Program-made: the position numbers and the translations under genes
Notes under the pieces: generated by a model
Seen by the model: the letters and a program-made list of their open reading frames with translations, nothing else
What the model was told of the DNA's origin: nothing
Databases searched by the model: none
Shown: positions 10,510-19,143 of the stretch, piece by piece
Position numbering within the stretch: the first letter of the stretch is position 1
Layout: each line of letters begins with the position of its first letter
Origin: Actinomadura sp. J1-007
GTDB lineage: Bacteria > Actinomycetota > Actinomycetes > Streptosporangiales > Streptosporangiaceae
Reading direction: 5' to 3'
DNA length: 64,000 nt
Assembly: GCF_009793335.1 (NCBI RefSeq)
Contig: NZ_WING01000001.1
Span: 1-64,000, forward strand

Positions 10510-11511
10510 TCAGGCGAGCTCGGACACCAGCAGCGGGAGCGCGGCGCGCAGCTCGCGCCGCCAGTACGGCCAGGTGTGCGTGCCCCGGTACAGGTGCGTC
10601 GAGGCGGGGATGCCGAGCTGGTCGAGCTTGGCGGTGAACCGGGCGGTCACCGTGCGGGCGAGCGACTCCAGGACGTCGGGGTCGGTGCCCGGCGCCGGGT
10701 CGTACGGGCCCGGCTCCCCGTCGCCGGACGCGATGTAGAGCCGGACCCCGGAGAGCCGGTCGGCGAGGTCGTACGGGTTGTGCTGGCGCCAGACGATCCG
10801 CTGCCGCTCGGGGTCGCCCCAGACGTCGGTCCAGTCGGCGTCCGGGTCGGCGACGGCGACCGACAGCTCGACGACGTCGGCGACGTCGAGGGCGCGCGGG
10901 TCGCGGTGCAGCGTGTGCGGGGCGCCGCTGAACGACGCCGCCGCCCGAAACAGGCCGCGGTGCCGGGCCGCATAGGCGAGCGCGCCGGTGCCGCCCGCGC
11001 CGTTGCCCGCGATGGCACGCTGCGTGCCCGCGCGGTAGCCGCGTTCCAGGATCTGCCGGAGTTCGGTGAGATGGAACGTCTCCCACTTCGGCGGGCCGCC
11101 TCCGCCGCGATTCCACCAGTCGGTGTAATTGCCGCAGGATCCGCCGTCGGGCATGACGACGATGATCTGGAGTTCGGCGGTGAGCCGTTCCAGGTCGGTG
11201 TGCGCGGTCCAGGCCGTGTGGTCGTTCGGGCCGGGGCCGCCGTGCAGCAGCCACAGCGCCGGCCAGGTGCGGGAGGCGTCCCGTGACCAGCCCGGAGGCA
11301 CGAGCAGCCGCACGTGCGCGACGTCGGCGAGGACGGGCGAGCGGACCGCGAGGTCGAGCACGCGGGGCCCCCGGCGGCGCTCGCCGACCACCGTCGCCCC
11401 GTCGTCGGCGTTCGGCGCCCTCGCCGCCGCGGGACCGCCCGCCGCAATGGACGCCATAAGAGCCGTGACCCCTGTTATCAATCCCACTCCGACCGCGCCG
11501 CGCCGCCACAT
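10510..11511 (-). CDS. antigen-85/esterase-D-like secreted alpha/beta hydrolase lacking the nucleophile serine
   Basis: 333 residues from ATG 11511, which gives a compact signal peptide (MWRRGAVGVGLITGV then TALMASIAAGG, Ala-x-Ala nearby) after a GGCGGAG site; a longer TTG start at 11574 is less likely. The fold is recognisable from LWLLHGGPGPNDHTAW, IIVVMPDGGSCGNYTDW and the His motif GTHTWPYWRREL. Where family members have GLSMGG, this one has AIAGNGAGGTGAL, so the nucleophilic serine is a glycine. It may be a non-catalytic, ligand-binding member like mycobacterial MPT51. The AAA base sequence supports one clean ORF, so this is not a frameshift effect. Confidence 0.75.
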   Translation of the reverse strand: MWRRGAVGVGLITGVTALMASIAAGGPAAARAPNADDGATVVGERRRGPRVLDLAVRSPVLADVAHVRLLVPPGWSRDASRTWPALWLLHGGPGPNDHTAWTAHTDLERLTAELQIIVVMPDGGSCGNYTDWWNRGGGGPPKWETFHLTELRQILERGYRAGTQRAIAGNGAGGTGALAYAARHRGLFRAAASFSGAPHTLHRDPRALDVADVVELSVAVADPDADWTDVWGDPERQRIVWRQHNPYDLADRLSGVRLYIASGDGEPGPYDPAPGTDPDVLESLARTVTARFTAKLDQLGIPASTHLYRGTHTWPYWRRELRAALPLLVSELA

Positions 11512-11666
11512 TTCTCCGCCCGGGGTTTCGTTGCCTTCTTTCAGGTAATGTCCCCACTTCGAGCGCGGTTTCAACGCAGAGTAACCGCTTTATAAAATAT
11601 CCGTTCCGGGTTCCGGACGGCGGGCCGGGTAGCCTGGCGCGGATGGAGGGGAGAGGGCCGGTCGTG

Positions 11667-12754
11667 ATGCGCAGCAAGCCGGAACTTCAGTCCGCGATCC
11701 GGGACGGCGGCCGAGCCGTCCTGCTGGTCAATGTCCGCTCGCGCCGCGGCAGGCGCCTGTACGGGACGGCGCGCCGGATGCTGCGCGAGGCCGGGCTGGA
11801 GTTCGCCCAGGTCTTCCCGGTGAACGACCCGTCCCGGCTGCGCGAGCTGTTCGCCGACGCGCTCGCCCTGGAGCCCGACCTGGTCGTGGTCGGCGGCGGC
11901 GACGGCACGGTCGCCGAGGCCGTCACCCACCTCGCCCACCGCGACGTCGCGCTCGGCGTCCTGCCCCTCGGCACGACCAACAACTTCGCCCGCAGCCTGG
12001 AGCTCCCCCTCGACCTCGCGGGCGCCGTCCGCACCCTGCGGGACGGCAAGGTGGCCGACGTCGACGTGGGCTGGTTCGAGAGCACCGTCCCCCGACCGGA
12101 ACCGAGGCGAAGGCCGGGACCGGCGACGGCGACGGCGACGCGGAGCCGCCGGGCTCCCCCGGCCCCGGCGCCGCGCCGGTGGACGGGGCGACGGCGGCCG
12201 AGGCGGTCGCGGGCGCGCCCGCCGGCGGCGAGGACGTGCGGCACATCTTCGCCAACATGGTCAGCCTCGGCCTGTCGGTGCGGGTGGCCGAGCACGTGCC
12301 GCACGGGCTGAAGCGGCTCCTCGGGCGTCCCGCGTACGCGCTGACGGCGGCGCGGCTGCTGCCGCGGCACGAGGCGTTCCGCGCGCGGATCCGGATCGGC
12401 GGCGAGACGCACGAGGTGGCCACGCACCAGCTCAACGTGGCGAACGGCGCGCACCACAGCGGGCAGCGGATCGCGCGCGACGCCAGCCCCGACGACCGCC
12501 TCCTCGCGGTCTACAAGCTCGGCGACGAGCGGCGGCTGCGGCTGGCGTCCGCGACCGCGCGGCACGTGCTGACCGGGCCGTGGCGCACGCTCTCCGAGAA
12601 CGCGTTCCTCACCACGGGCGCGGTCGAGATCGAGACCGACCCGCCGCTGCCGGTGGACGTGGACGGCGAGGTCAGGGGCATGACGCCGGTGTCGATCCGG
12701 CTGCTCGGCAACGCGCTGAGGGTGATCGTCCCGCAGTCGTTCGTCGACACCTGA
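11667..12754 (+). pseudogene. diacylglycerol/lipid kinase (YegS/BmrU-like), frameshifted
   Basis: Lipid kinase with the DAGK catalytic motif VVVGGGDGTVAEAV and PLGTTNNFARSL in the first frame (11667 to about 12090) and FANMVSLGLSVRVAEHVPHGL plus the C-terminal beta-sandwich in the second frame (about 12095-12754). Adding one C to the run at about 12089-12094 joins the frames and gives a continuous protein of about 362 residues with a GDGDGD/Pro-rich insertion of about 50 residues. GAGAGGG at 11651-11657 favours ATG 11667 over ATG 11643. Function would be phosphorylation of diacylglycerol or a related lipid at the membrane. Probably intact in the organism. Confidence 0.8.
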
Positions 12755-12802
12755 GCCGCCCCGCCCGCCCGCGCCGCCGAACGCCCGCCCCGCCCGCGCC
12801 GC

Positions 12803-13918
12803 CTAGAGATCCACGCCGCGCGCCGCCAGCAGGGCCTTCAGGCGGTCGTGCGGCAGCGCCGGGGAGCGGTGCCCGTCGCGGCCGACCATGGTCTCGGCGG
12901 CGAGCAGCACGTTCAGCACGGCCTCCTCGACCGACTCGACCACCGCCTCGTAGAACGGGTCGATCCGGTTCCACGGCACGAACCGCAGGTGCTCGTAGCC
13001 CGGCTCGCCCACGGGGAAGCCGCTGGTCAGCGCGCCCTCGTTCGCCGTGGAGAACGCGAGGAAGATGTCGCCGGACGAGTGGTGCCCGACGGTGCCCGTC
13101 CGGGCGAGGCCGAGCGGGACGCGGCGCGCGAGGGCGGTGCACTGGCCGGGCAGCAGCGGCGCGTCCGTCGCGACGACGACGATGACCGAGCCCGCCCCGG
13201 CGAGCCCGAGCCAGTCGGTCTCCGCCATCGGGTCGTCGCCCGTCATCGACGCGCCGACCGGCACGCCGCACACGGTCAGCTCGCGCCGCGACCCGAAGTT
13301 GGCCTGGACGAACGCGGCGACGGTGTAGGAGTCGGAGCCGTACCCGACGACCCGCGAGGCGGTGCCGCTGCCGCCCTTGAACCCGTAGCAGTTCATGCCG
13401 GTGCCGCCGCCGACCGAGCCCTCCGCGACCGGGCCGCCGCGGGCCGCGTCGAGGGCCGCGACCGCGTGCGCGGGCCGCACGTGGTCGCCGTCGATGTCGT
13501 TGAGGTAGCCGTCCCAGGTCTCGGCGACGACGGGCAGCATCCACTCGCGCGCGCCCTCCGGGCGGGTGCGCAGCGACCACTCGATCGCGCCGCGGTGGCA
13601 CGGCCCGACCGCGTGCGTGTTGGTGATCAGCACGGGCATGGTCAGCGCGCCGGTCTCGGCGATCCAGTGCGAGCCGGTCATCTCGCCGTTGCCGTTCAGC
13701 GTGTACGTCCCGGCCGCGCACGGGGCCGCCGCGCCGGACCGGCCGCGCGGCAGCAGCGCCGTGACGCCGGTCCGGACGGGTCCGCGCCCGGCGCGCAGCG
13801 GGCCGTCCCCCTCGATCAGCGTCGTGTAGCCGACCTCGACGCCCGGGACGTCGGTGATCGCGTTGTGCGGGCCGGGCGTACCGGGCAGCGGCAGGCCGAA
13901 CGTGCGCGCGCGGGTCAT
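12803..13918 (-). CDS. P1-family (DmpA-like) L-aminopeptidase/D-esterase
   Basis: 371-residue Ntn-hydrolase of the DmpA/P1 peptidase family. The N-terminus (PGPHNAITDVPGVEVGYTTL) and GGGTGMNCYGFKGGSG are characteristic. The self-cleavage site is predicted before Ser in GAGSVIVVVATDAPLLP, so the precursor should split into alpha and beta chains. Start ATG 13918 overlaps the TetR stop (ATGA), so the peptidase is expressed with its probable regulator. Divergent from an amino-acid permease: a peptide/amino-acid scavenging locus is likely. Confidence 0.9.
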   Translation of the reverse strand: MTRARTFGLPLPGTPGPHNAITDVPGVEVGYTTLIEGDGPLRAGRGPVRTGVTALLPRGRSGAAAPCAAGTYTLNGNGEMTGSHWIAETGALTMPVLITNTHAVGPCHRGAIEWSLRTRPEGAREWMLPVVAETWDGYLNDIDGDHVRPAHAVAALDAARGGPVAEGSVGGGTGMNCYGFKGGSGTASRVVGYGSDSYTVAAFVQANFGSRRELTVCGVPVGASMTGDDPMAETDWLGLAGAGSVIVVVATDAPLLPGQCTALARRVPLGLARTGTVGHHSSGDIFLAFSTANEGALTSGFPVGEPGYEHLRFVPWNRIDPFYEAVVESVEEAVLNVLLAAETMVGRDGHRSPALPHDRLKALLAARGVDL

Positions 13919-14571
13919 GGGTTGCCTCTCCGATCCTCCGGGCCGCCCGGACGTTCCGGGGCGGCCAGTTCCTCCGGGGTGCGGCCGGTGGCGTCGGCGG
14001 CGCAGGCGAACAGCAGGCGGCGCGCCTGGGCGGCGTCCACCGCGGGCACCGCGTTGACGATGTGCAGGCCGTAGCCGTCCTCCAGCGCGACGAGGTTGCG
14101 GGCGATCGAGGCCGCGTCGCGGGTCAGGGCGAACGCGCCGGTCGCCGCGCCCGCCTCCAGGATCGCGGTGTAGATCCCGGCCTGCCGCTCGTACAGCCGG
14201 ATGTGCTCGGCGGCGTACGCGGCGTCGCGCCGGGCGACGGTGCCGAGCTCGTACAGCAGCACGCACAGCTCGTCGCCGGGGCCGGACGGCAGGCCGCTGC
14301 GGATCATCGCGGCGAGCCGCCCGCGCGGGCCGGGCTCGCGGGCGACGGCCTCCTCGCGGGCGGCGCAGAACCGGTCGACGGCCTCGCGCTGCACCTCGCG
14401 CAGCAGGTCGGCCAGCGTCGGGAAGTAGTACAGCACCGATCCGGACGACATCGCGGCGCGGTCGGCGACGTCGCGCAGGCGCAGCCCGAGCATGCCGCGC
14501 TCGACCACGGCGCGGCGGGCGGCGGCGACGAGCTCGGCGCGGCGCTCGTGCGCGCGGCTGGGGCGGGCCAT
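13915..14571 (-). CDS. TetR-family regulator of the peptidase/permease locus
   Basis: 218 residues from ATG 14571; ATG 14580, which lies inside the operator, would add MWD and is an alternative. HTH: LRDVADRAAMSSGSVLYYFPTLADLLREV at about residues 31-59 (listed here in two parts: LRDVADRAAMSSGS and VLYYFPTLADLL). The C-terminal ligand domain is typical in size. It sits upstream of and overlaps the DmpA peptidase gene and is divergent from an APC permease; the palindrome between them (14578-14604) is its likely operator, so it should control both directions. Confidence 0.88.
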   Translation of the reverse strand: MARPSRAHERRAELVAAARRAVVERGMLGLRLRDVADRAAMSSGSVLYYFPTLADLLREVQREAVDRFCAAREEAVAREPGPRGRLAAMIRSGLPSGPGDELCVLLYELGTVARRDAAYAAEHIRLYERQAGIYTAILEAGAATGAFALTRDAASIARNLVALEDGYGLHIVNAVPAVDAAQARRLLFACAADATGRTPEELAAPERPGGPEDRRGNP

Positions 14572-14577
14572 GTCCCA

Positions 14578-14604
14578 CATTGTCTGAAGATCTTTCAGAC
14601 AATG
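14578..14604. promoter_or_regulatory. TetR operator palindrome
   Basis: Inverted repeat with 11-bp arms CATTGTCTGAA and TTCAGACAATG around GATCT, 27 bp in all. It overlaps the possible first codon of the TetR gene (ATG 14580) and lies 130 bp upstream of the divergent permease ATG. Size and symmetry fit a TetR dimer or double-dimer site. Confidence 0.65.
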
Positions 14605-14689
14605 CAAGTTAGGTCTCGCGGCGCGAGGGAGCATCGAAAACCCGAGACAGACTTGTTACCAGGCCCGGTCTTGTACCGCGTCGGCGGGC

Positions 14690-14714
14690 GTTCTTTGATA
14701 CTCGTTCAAAGAAC
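14690..14714. promoter_or_regulatory. second inverted repeat in the permease leader
   Basis: 9-bp arms GTTCTTTGA and TCAAAGAAC separated by 7 nt, immediately upstream of the ribosome binding site GAGGAGG (14721-14727) of the permease gene. It differs in sequence from the TetR palindrome, so it is either an operator for another regulator or an mRNA hairpin that could influence translation. Confidence 0.45.
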
Positions 14715-14735
14715 CGCTGCGAGGAGGTGCCCGTC

Positions 14736-16160
14736 ATGGCCGCTCCCGAAGTCGATCCCCCGGCCGCCGCCCACCGTCCCCCCGGGCTGCACCGGGGCCT
14801 GCGGATGCTCGGCGCGCTGCTCATCGTGCTGTCGGCGACCACGCCCGCGTCGTCGGTGTTCATCATCGCGCCGGGGGTGATCGCGCAGGCGGGCACCGGG
14901 GCGTTCTGGAGCTTCGCCGCCGCGGGCGTCGTCGGCGTCTTCATGGCGTTCGTCTACGCCGAGCTGGCCTCGGCGTACCCGCTGTCCGGCGGCGAGTACG
15001 CGATCGTCGGCCGCACCCTCGGCCGGCTGCCGGGCTTCGTCGTGCTCGGCCTCATCATGATCACCCAGCTGCTGATCCTCGCGGTGATCGCGCTCGGCGT
15101 CGGCACCTACCTCGGCGTGCTGTTCGACGGGCTGGACGGCCCGGTCGTCGCGGCCGGCACCGTCGCGGCGGCCACCGTGGTCGCGATCTTCGACATCAAG
15201 GTGAACGCCGTCGTCACCGGGATCTTCCTCGCGATCGAGATGGCCGCGCTCGTCGTGCTCGCCGCGCTCGGGTTCCTGCACGTGGAACGGCCCGTGACCG
15301 ACCTGATCGCCCATCCGGTCGTCGCCGGCGACTCCGGCCTGACGGCGGCCTCCGCCGGGCTCGTCGCCGCCGCGACCGCCGTCGCGATCTTCTCCTACAA
15401 CGGCTACGGGTCGGCGGTCTACTTCGGCGAGGAGACCCACGACGCGCACCGCGCCATCGCCCGCACCGTGCTGTGGGCGCTCGGGATCACGGTCGCGGCC
15501 GAGCTGGTCCCGGTCACCGCCGTGCTGCTCGGCGCGCCCGACCTGAACGCGCTGTTCGGCGCGGACAACATGCTCGACTACTTCATCACCGCGCGCGGCG
15601 GCGACACCCTCAACACGGTGATCAGCCTCGCGATCGCGCTGGCCATCCTGAACGCCGTCATCGCGATCATGCTGCTGACCTCGCGGCTGGTGTTCAGCTC
15701 CGGCCGCGACGGCACCTGGACCAAGCCGGTGGACCGCGCGCTGACCTCCGTCCACCCGCGCTTCGGCACGCCGTGGGTCGCGACGGTCCTCACCGGCGTG
15801 CTGAGCGCCGCCGCGTGCTTCCTGGACGAGAAGTTCCTGCTGGTCGTCACCGGGACGTCGCTCGTCGCGGTGTACGCGGCGCTGTGCCTGGCCGTGATCG
15901 CCGGGCGCCGCAACGGGACGACCGCGCACGCCCGCTACCGGATGCCGTGGTTCCCGGCCGCGCCCGTCGCGGCGCTCGCCGCGCTCGGCTACGTGATCTA
16001 CCAGAACGCCCGGGACGAGGAGATCGGCCGTCCGAGCCTCGGCGTGACCGCCCTGGTGGTGGCGCTGTCCGCCGCGTACTTCGTGCTGGTGCTGCGCCGC
16101 CGCGGCGGCTGGGAGCTGAAGGGCGCCGCCGACGACGACGCGGTCTCCCCGCCGCCCTGA
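14736..16160 (+). CDS. APC-superfamily amino acid permease
   Basis: 474 residues with about 12 hydrophobic segments. The N-terminal TM1 region reads LSATTPASSVFIIAPGVI and is followed by ELASAYPLSGGEYAIVGR, a signature of the APC family; SYNGYGSAVYFGEETHD occurs mid-protein. ATG 14736 has GAGGAGG 8 nt upstream; an in-frame GTG at 14727 overlaps that site. Divergent from TetR/DmpA, so import of amino acids or peptide-derived amines linked to DmpA activity is likely. The substrate cannot be read from sequence. Confidence 0.9.
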   Translation: MAAPEVDPPAAAHRPPGLHRGLRMLGALLIVLSATTPASSVFIIAPGVIAQAGTGAFWSFAAAGVVGVFMAFVYAELASAYPLSGGEYAIVGRTLGRLPGFVVLGLIMITQLLILAVIALGVGTYLGVLFDGLDGPVVAAGTVAAATVVAIFDIKVNAVVTGIFLAIEMAALVVLAALGFLHVERPVTDLIAHPVVAGDSGLTAASAGLVAAATAVAIFSYNGYGSAVYFGEETHDAHRAIARTVLWALGITVAAELVPVTAVLLGAPDLNALFGADNMLDYFITARGGDTLNTVISLAIALAILNAVIAIMLLTSRLVFSSGRDGTWTKPVDRALTSVHPRFGTPWVATVLTGVLSAAACFLDEKFLLVVTGTSLVAVYAALCLAVIAGRRNGTTAHARYRMPWFPAAPVAALAALGYVIYQNARDEEIGRPSLGVTALVVALSAAYFVLVLRRRGGWELKGAADDDAVSPPP

Positions 16161-16180
16161 CCCGGGCGGCGGGCGGACGG

Positions 16181-16206
16181 CGGGCGGACGGGTTCACATC
16201 CGCCCG
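16181..16206 (+). terminator. hairpin after the permease gene
   Basis: 8-bp arms CGGGCGGA and TCCGCCCG with a 10-nt loop, 20 bp after the permease stop. No T-run, as is common in actinomycetes. Confidence 0.4.
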
Positions 16207-16227
16207 GATCGGGGCACGCCTACCCCC

Positions 16228-16932
16228 ATGACTGCCGAGATCCTCAGCGGGCTGGACCCGTTCGACATCTTCGACGCCGAGGCCGACCGGCTGGACGCGT
16301 TCTTCTCCGGCCTCTCCGCGGAGGACTGGGACCGGCCGTCCCGCTGCGAGGGCTGGTCGGTCCGCGACGTGCTGGCCCACCTCGCCGGGGAGGAGCTCTA
16401 CAACCACGCCTGCCTGGACGGCGACCTCGACGGGCTGTTCGCGCGGCTGGAGCGGGAGGGCGTGAAGGACCTCGGGGGCTTCAACGAGTGGTGCGTGCGG
16501 ACCCGCCGCCCGCTGCCCGTCGCCGAGGTGGTCGAGGAGTGGCGCGAGGAGAACGGCGACACCCGCCGCCGGATGCGCGAGGCGGGCGCGGACGCCGAGC
16601 TGGCCACCATGGCGGGCCCGTACCCGGTCGGCCTCCAGACGTTCCACTACTGCTCGGAGTACGCGACGCACGGCGACGACATGGGCGTGCAGGTCCCGGA
16701 CGCGGAGGCGCGGGCCCGCACCGCCTGGCGCGCCCGCGTCGGCCTGTTCGCGCTGGACGAGCGGAACGCGCCCGTCGAGGTGGAGGAGCTGTCGGACGGG
16801 TTCCGCGTGCGGCTCGGCGACCGGACCGCCGACCTGACCGCGTACGACTTCGTGCAGGCCACCGTCGACCGGCTGCCGCCCGGCCACCCGCTCGACGCGT
16901 CCCTGCGCGGCGCCCTGATCGCCCTCGCCTGA
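16228..16932 (+). CDS. maleylpyruvate isomerase-family mycothiol-dependent protein (DinB-like)
   Basis: 234 residues. The N-terminal MDMPI/DinB four-helix fold is shown by EDWDRPSRCEGWSVRDVLAHLAGEE (quoted as EDWDRPSRCEGW and VRDVLAHLAGEE) at about residues 31-55, followed by FHYCSEYATHGDDMGV, which supplies further metal-binding histidines. Such proteins use mycothiol or bind a divalent metal; the actual reaction differs between members. It stands alone between the permease and the convergent PadR gene. Confidence 0.8.
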   Translation: MTAEILSGLDPFDIFDAEADRLDAFFSGLSAEDWDRPSRCEGWSVRDVLAHLAGEELYNHACLDGDLDGLFARLEREGVKDLGGFNEWCVRTRRPLPVAEVVEEWREENGDTRRRMREAGADAELATMAGPYPVGLQTFHYCSEYATHGDDMGVQVPDAEARARTAWRARVGLFALDERNAPVEVEELSDGFRVRLGDRTADLTAYDFVQATVDRLPPGHPLDASLRGALIALA

Positions 16933-16947
16933 CCGGGGCGACCGCGC

Positions 16948-17511
16948 TCAGGCGGTGGTGGCGCGCTCGTCCGCCATGACGTACGCGCCGCCCTCCAGGC
17001 GCTCGATCAGGCCGCGCGTCCACTCGGCGGCGGCGCGGGCGGAGAACGCCCACCAGCCGAGCAGCTCGTTCAGCGGGTCGGCGGCGTCCTCCTCCAGGTG
17101 CGGGGTGACCGAGTCGCGCCAGTCGTCGAGGCCCTTCAGCCGGTCGCGGAGCAGGGCGACCGCCTCGTCGCGGCGCAGCTCGCCGAGGAACCCGAGCGCC
17201 GCCGAGAGCTGCTCGGGCCGCCGCACGTCCACCGTCGCGATCGCCTCGCGCAGCAGCCGGAGGAACTCGGCCTCGCCCGCGGCGGTGACCTCGTAGTCGG
17301 TGCGCGGCGGGCCCGCCTCGTTGTCGGGGACCTCCTCGGCGCGCAGCAGGCCCTCCTTGGTGAGCTGCTTCAGCGCGTGGTAGATCGACCCCGGGTTGAC
17401 GTTGGCCCACTCGTTGGACCCCCACGACAGCAGCTCGCGCCGGATCTCGTAGCCGTGGGCGCGCCCGAACCGCCGGACCCCGCCGAGCACCAGCAACCGC
17501 GTCGCCGACAT
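16948..17511 (-). CDS. PadR-family transcriptional regulator
   Basis: 187 residues. N-terminal winged helix with GYEIRRELLSWGSNEWANVNPGSIYHALKQL (given here as GYEIRRELLSWG and VNPGSIYHALKQL) and wing YEVTAAGEAEFLRLL; C-terminal Vir_C-type coiled region at about 90-175. PadR proteins usually repress a nearby transporter or detoxification gene, but neither neighbour is an obvious target. Convergent with the MDMPI gene at 15 bp. Confidence 0.9.
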   Translation of the reverse strand: MSATRLLVLGGVRRFGRAHGYEIRRELLSWGSNEWANVNPGSIYHALKQLTKEGLLRAEEVPDNEAGPPRTDYEVTAAGEAEFLRLLREAIATVDVRRPEQLSAALGFLGELRRDEAVALLRDRLKGLDDWRDSVTPHLEEDAADPLNELLGWWAFSARAAAEWTRGLIERLEGGAYVMADERATTA

Positions 17512-17573
17512 CGTTCCCCCTGTTCCAGCCGGTCTGGCTCCGTTCAGGCTAAGGCGTCGCCCCGCCGGGCCAC

Positions 17574-17637
17574 CGCCCGGCCGGGACGACGCCCGGCCGG
17601 GACGACGCCGGGCCGAGGCAACGCCCGGCCGGGGCCA
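17574..17637. repeat. four 16-bp tandem repeats
   Basis: Units CGCCCGGCCGGGACGA (twice exact), CGCCGGGCCGAGGCAA and CGCCCGGCCGGGGCCA, followed by a decaying fifth, in the PadR/VOC intergenic region (17512-17754). Non-coding as far as can be seen. Confidence 0.7.
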
Positions 17638-17754
17638 CGCCGGGGTGGCGCGGGGACGCGGCCGCGCCTAGCCTGCTCGGCATGGCAGCGCAACGGTCGC
17701 CGATCGAGGTCCCCGCTCCGCCCCGGCGGACGCCGAACGGCTCGGCGGGCTGAC

Positions 17755-18168
17755 GTGCTCGGGCACATCGGGCTGAACGTCCCGGACCTCGGCGCGGCCC
17801 GCGAGTACTACGGGGCCCTGATGCCCCTCCTCGGCTTCGAGCGGTACCTGGACGCCGAGGACCAGTTCGCCTACCGCCCCGCCGGCGGCAAGCCCGGAAC
17901 GTACGTGTTCTTCTATCCGGCCTCGGACGGCCGGGACTCAGGGGCCGGCGGCTACTCCCGCGAACGCGCCGGGCTCCAGCACCTGGCGTTCATGGTGCGG
18001 ACCCGTACGGCGGTGCGCGACGTCCACGCCGCGGCGCGGGGGCTCGGCTCCGAGGTGCTGCACGGGCCGAGGGAGTTCCCGGAGTACCCGCCGCCCTACT
18101 ACGCGACGTTCTGGCTCGACCCGTTCGGCTTCATGCTGGAGGCGGTCTGCCACCACGACCGCGACTGA
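17755..18168 (+). CDS. VOC-family protein (glyoxalase/dioxygenase fold)
   Basis: 137 residues from GTG 17755. The VOC pattern is HIGLNVPDLGAAREYYGAL at the start, HLAFMVRTRTAVRDVH in the middle and WLDPFGFMLEAVCHH at the end, giving the usual H/E metal ligands. No enzyme class can be assigned. A short open frame from ATG 17682 ends in TGA just before this start and is unlikely to be part of it. Confidence 0.82.
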   Translation: MLGHIGLNVPDLGAAREYYGALMPLLGFERYLDAEDQFAYRPAGGKPGTYVFFYPASDGRDSGAGGYSRERAGLQHLAFMVRTRTAVRDVHAAARGLGSEVLHGPREFPEYPPPYYATFWLDPFGFMLEAVCHHDRD

Positions 18169-18173
18169 CGGCC

Positions 18174-19046
18174 TCACCGCCGCAGGTCGGCCATGTCCTC
18201 CCCGGTCAGGACGAGGCCGGCCGCCGCGGCGTTCTCCTCCAGGTGGGCGAGCGAGGACGTGCCCGGGATGGCCAGGATTGCGGGCGACAGCGCGAGCAGT
18301 CCCGCCAGCAGGACCTGGGCGGCCGTCGCCTCGTGCCGGGCCGCGACGGCCGCCACCCGCTCGTCGTCCGGCAGCCCGAACCCGCCGAGCGGGAAGTACG
18401 GCACGTACGCCACCGAGTCCCGCTCGCAGGTCTTCATCAGGCCGGTGTCCTGCGGGAGGGTGACGTCGAACCGGTTCTGCACCGCGGCGACCGGCGCGAT
18501 CCGCTGCGCCTCCGCGAGCTGCGCCGCGGTGACGTGGCTCACCCCGAGCCGCCGGATCAGGCCCTCCTCGCGGAGCGCGGCGAGCACGGCGAACCGTTCG
18601 CCGATCGGGGCGCCGTCCGGCTCGGCCCGCCCGCCGACGCGCAGGTAGACCAGGTCGAGCCGGTCCACGCCGAGCTCGGCCAGGTTGCGCTCGACCTCCC
18701 CGCGCAGCTCGCCCGCCTCCAGCTCGTAGGTGGGGTACCGGTCGCCGGGCCGGCGGCCCGGCCCGACCTTGGTGGCGATCACCAGGCCGTCCGGGTAGGG
18801 GTGCAGCGCCTCTTTGATCAGCTCGTTCGCCGCCAGTCCGCCCTGGTGGTAGAACGCGGCGGTGTCGATGTGGTCGATGCCCAGCTCGGCGGCCCGCGCC
18901 AGCACGGCGAGCGCGTCGCCGCGCTCGTTCGGGGCGCCCTCCGCGTCGCGCACCGGCAGCCGCATCGCGCCGAATCCCATCCGGGCGACCGGCAGGTCGC
19001 CGCCCAGCTTCCAGTGCCCGGCCGCAGCCGCGATCTTCGTCGTCAT
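18174..19046 (-). CDS. aldo/keto reductase
   Basis: 290-residue AKR TIM barrel, NADPH-dependent carbonyl reductase type. Asp and Tyr are in HIDTAAFYHQGG, Lys in VIATKVGPG. The position that carries the catalytic His in most AKRs (LxxxHxxD) reads LVYLRVGGR, an Arg-containing version typical of one actinobacterial subgroup, so the tetrad is altered. C-terminal cofactor motif AIPGTSSLAHLEENAAA. Convergent with the VOC gene and divergent from a LuxR-type regulator 97 bp away. Confidence 0.88.
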   Translation of the reverse strand: MTTKIAAAAGHWKLGGDLPVARMGFGAMRLPVRDAEGAPNERGDALAVLARAAELGIDHIDTAAFYHQGGLAANELIKEALHPYPDGLVIATKVGPGRRPGDRYPTYELEAGELRGEVERNLAELGVDRLDLVYLRVGGRAEPDGAPIGERFAVLAALREEGLIRRLGVSHVTAAQLAEAQRIAPVAAVQNRFDVTLPQDTGLMKTCERDSVAYVPYFPLGGFGLPDDERVAAVAARHEATAAQVLLAGLLALSPAILAIPGTSSLAHLEENAAAAGLVLTGEDMADLRR

Positions 19047-19143
19047 GCCGCCCACTGTGCGGGGCGCGCGTCCCCGGCCGCGCCCGCTGGCAGCAAGCTG
19101 CCACCTTTTGACCTCCCGCCCCGGGCCGCGCAGACTGGGCGCG

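Noticed and set aside
17682..17753. Start of the VOC gene at ATG 17682
   Set aside because: That frame ends in TGA just before GTG 17755; the conserved VOC fold starts at the GTG.
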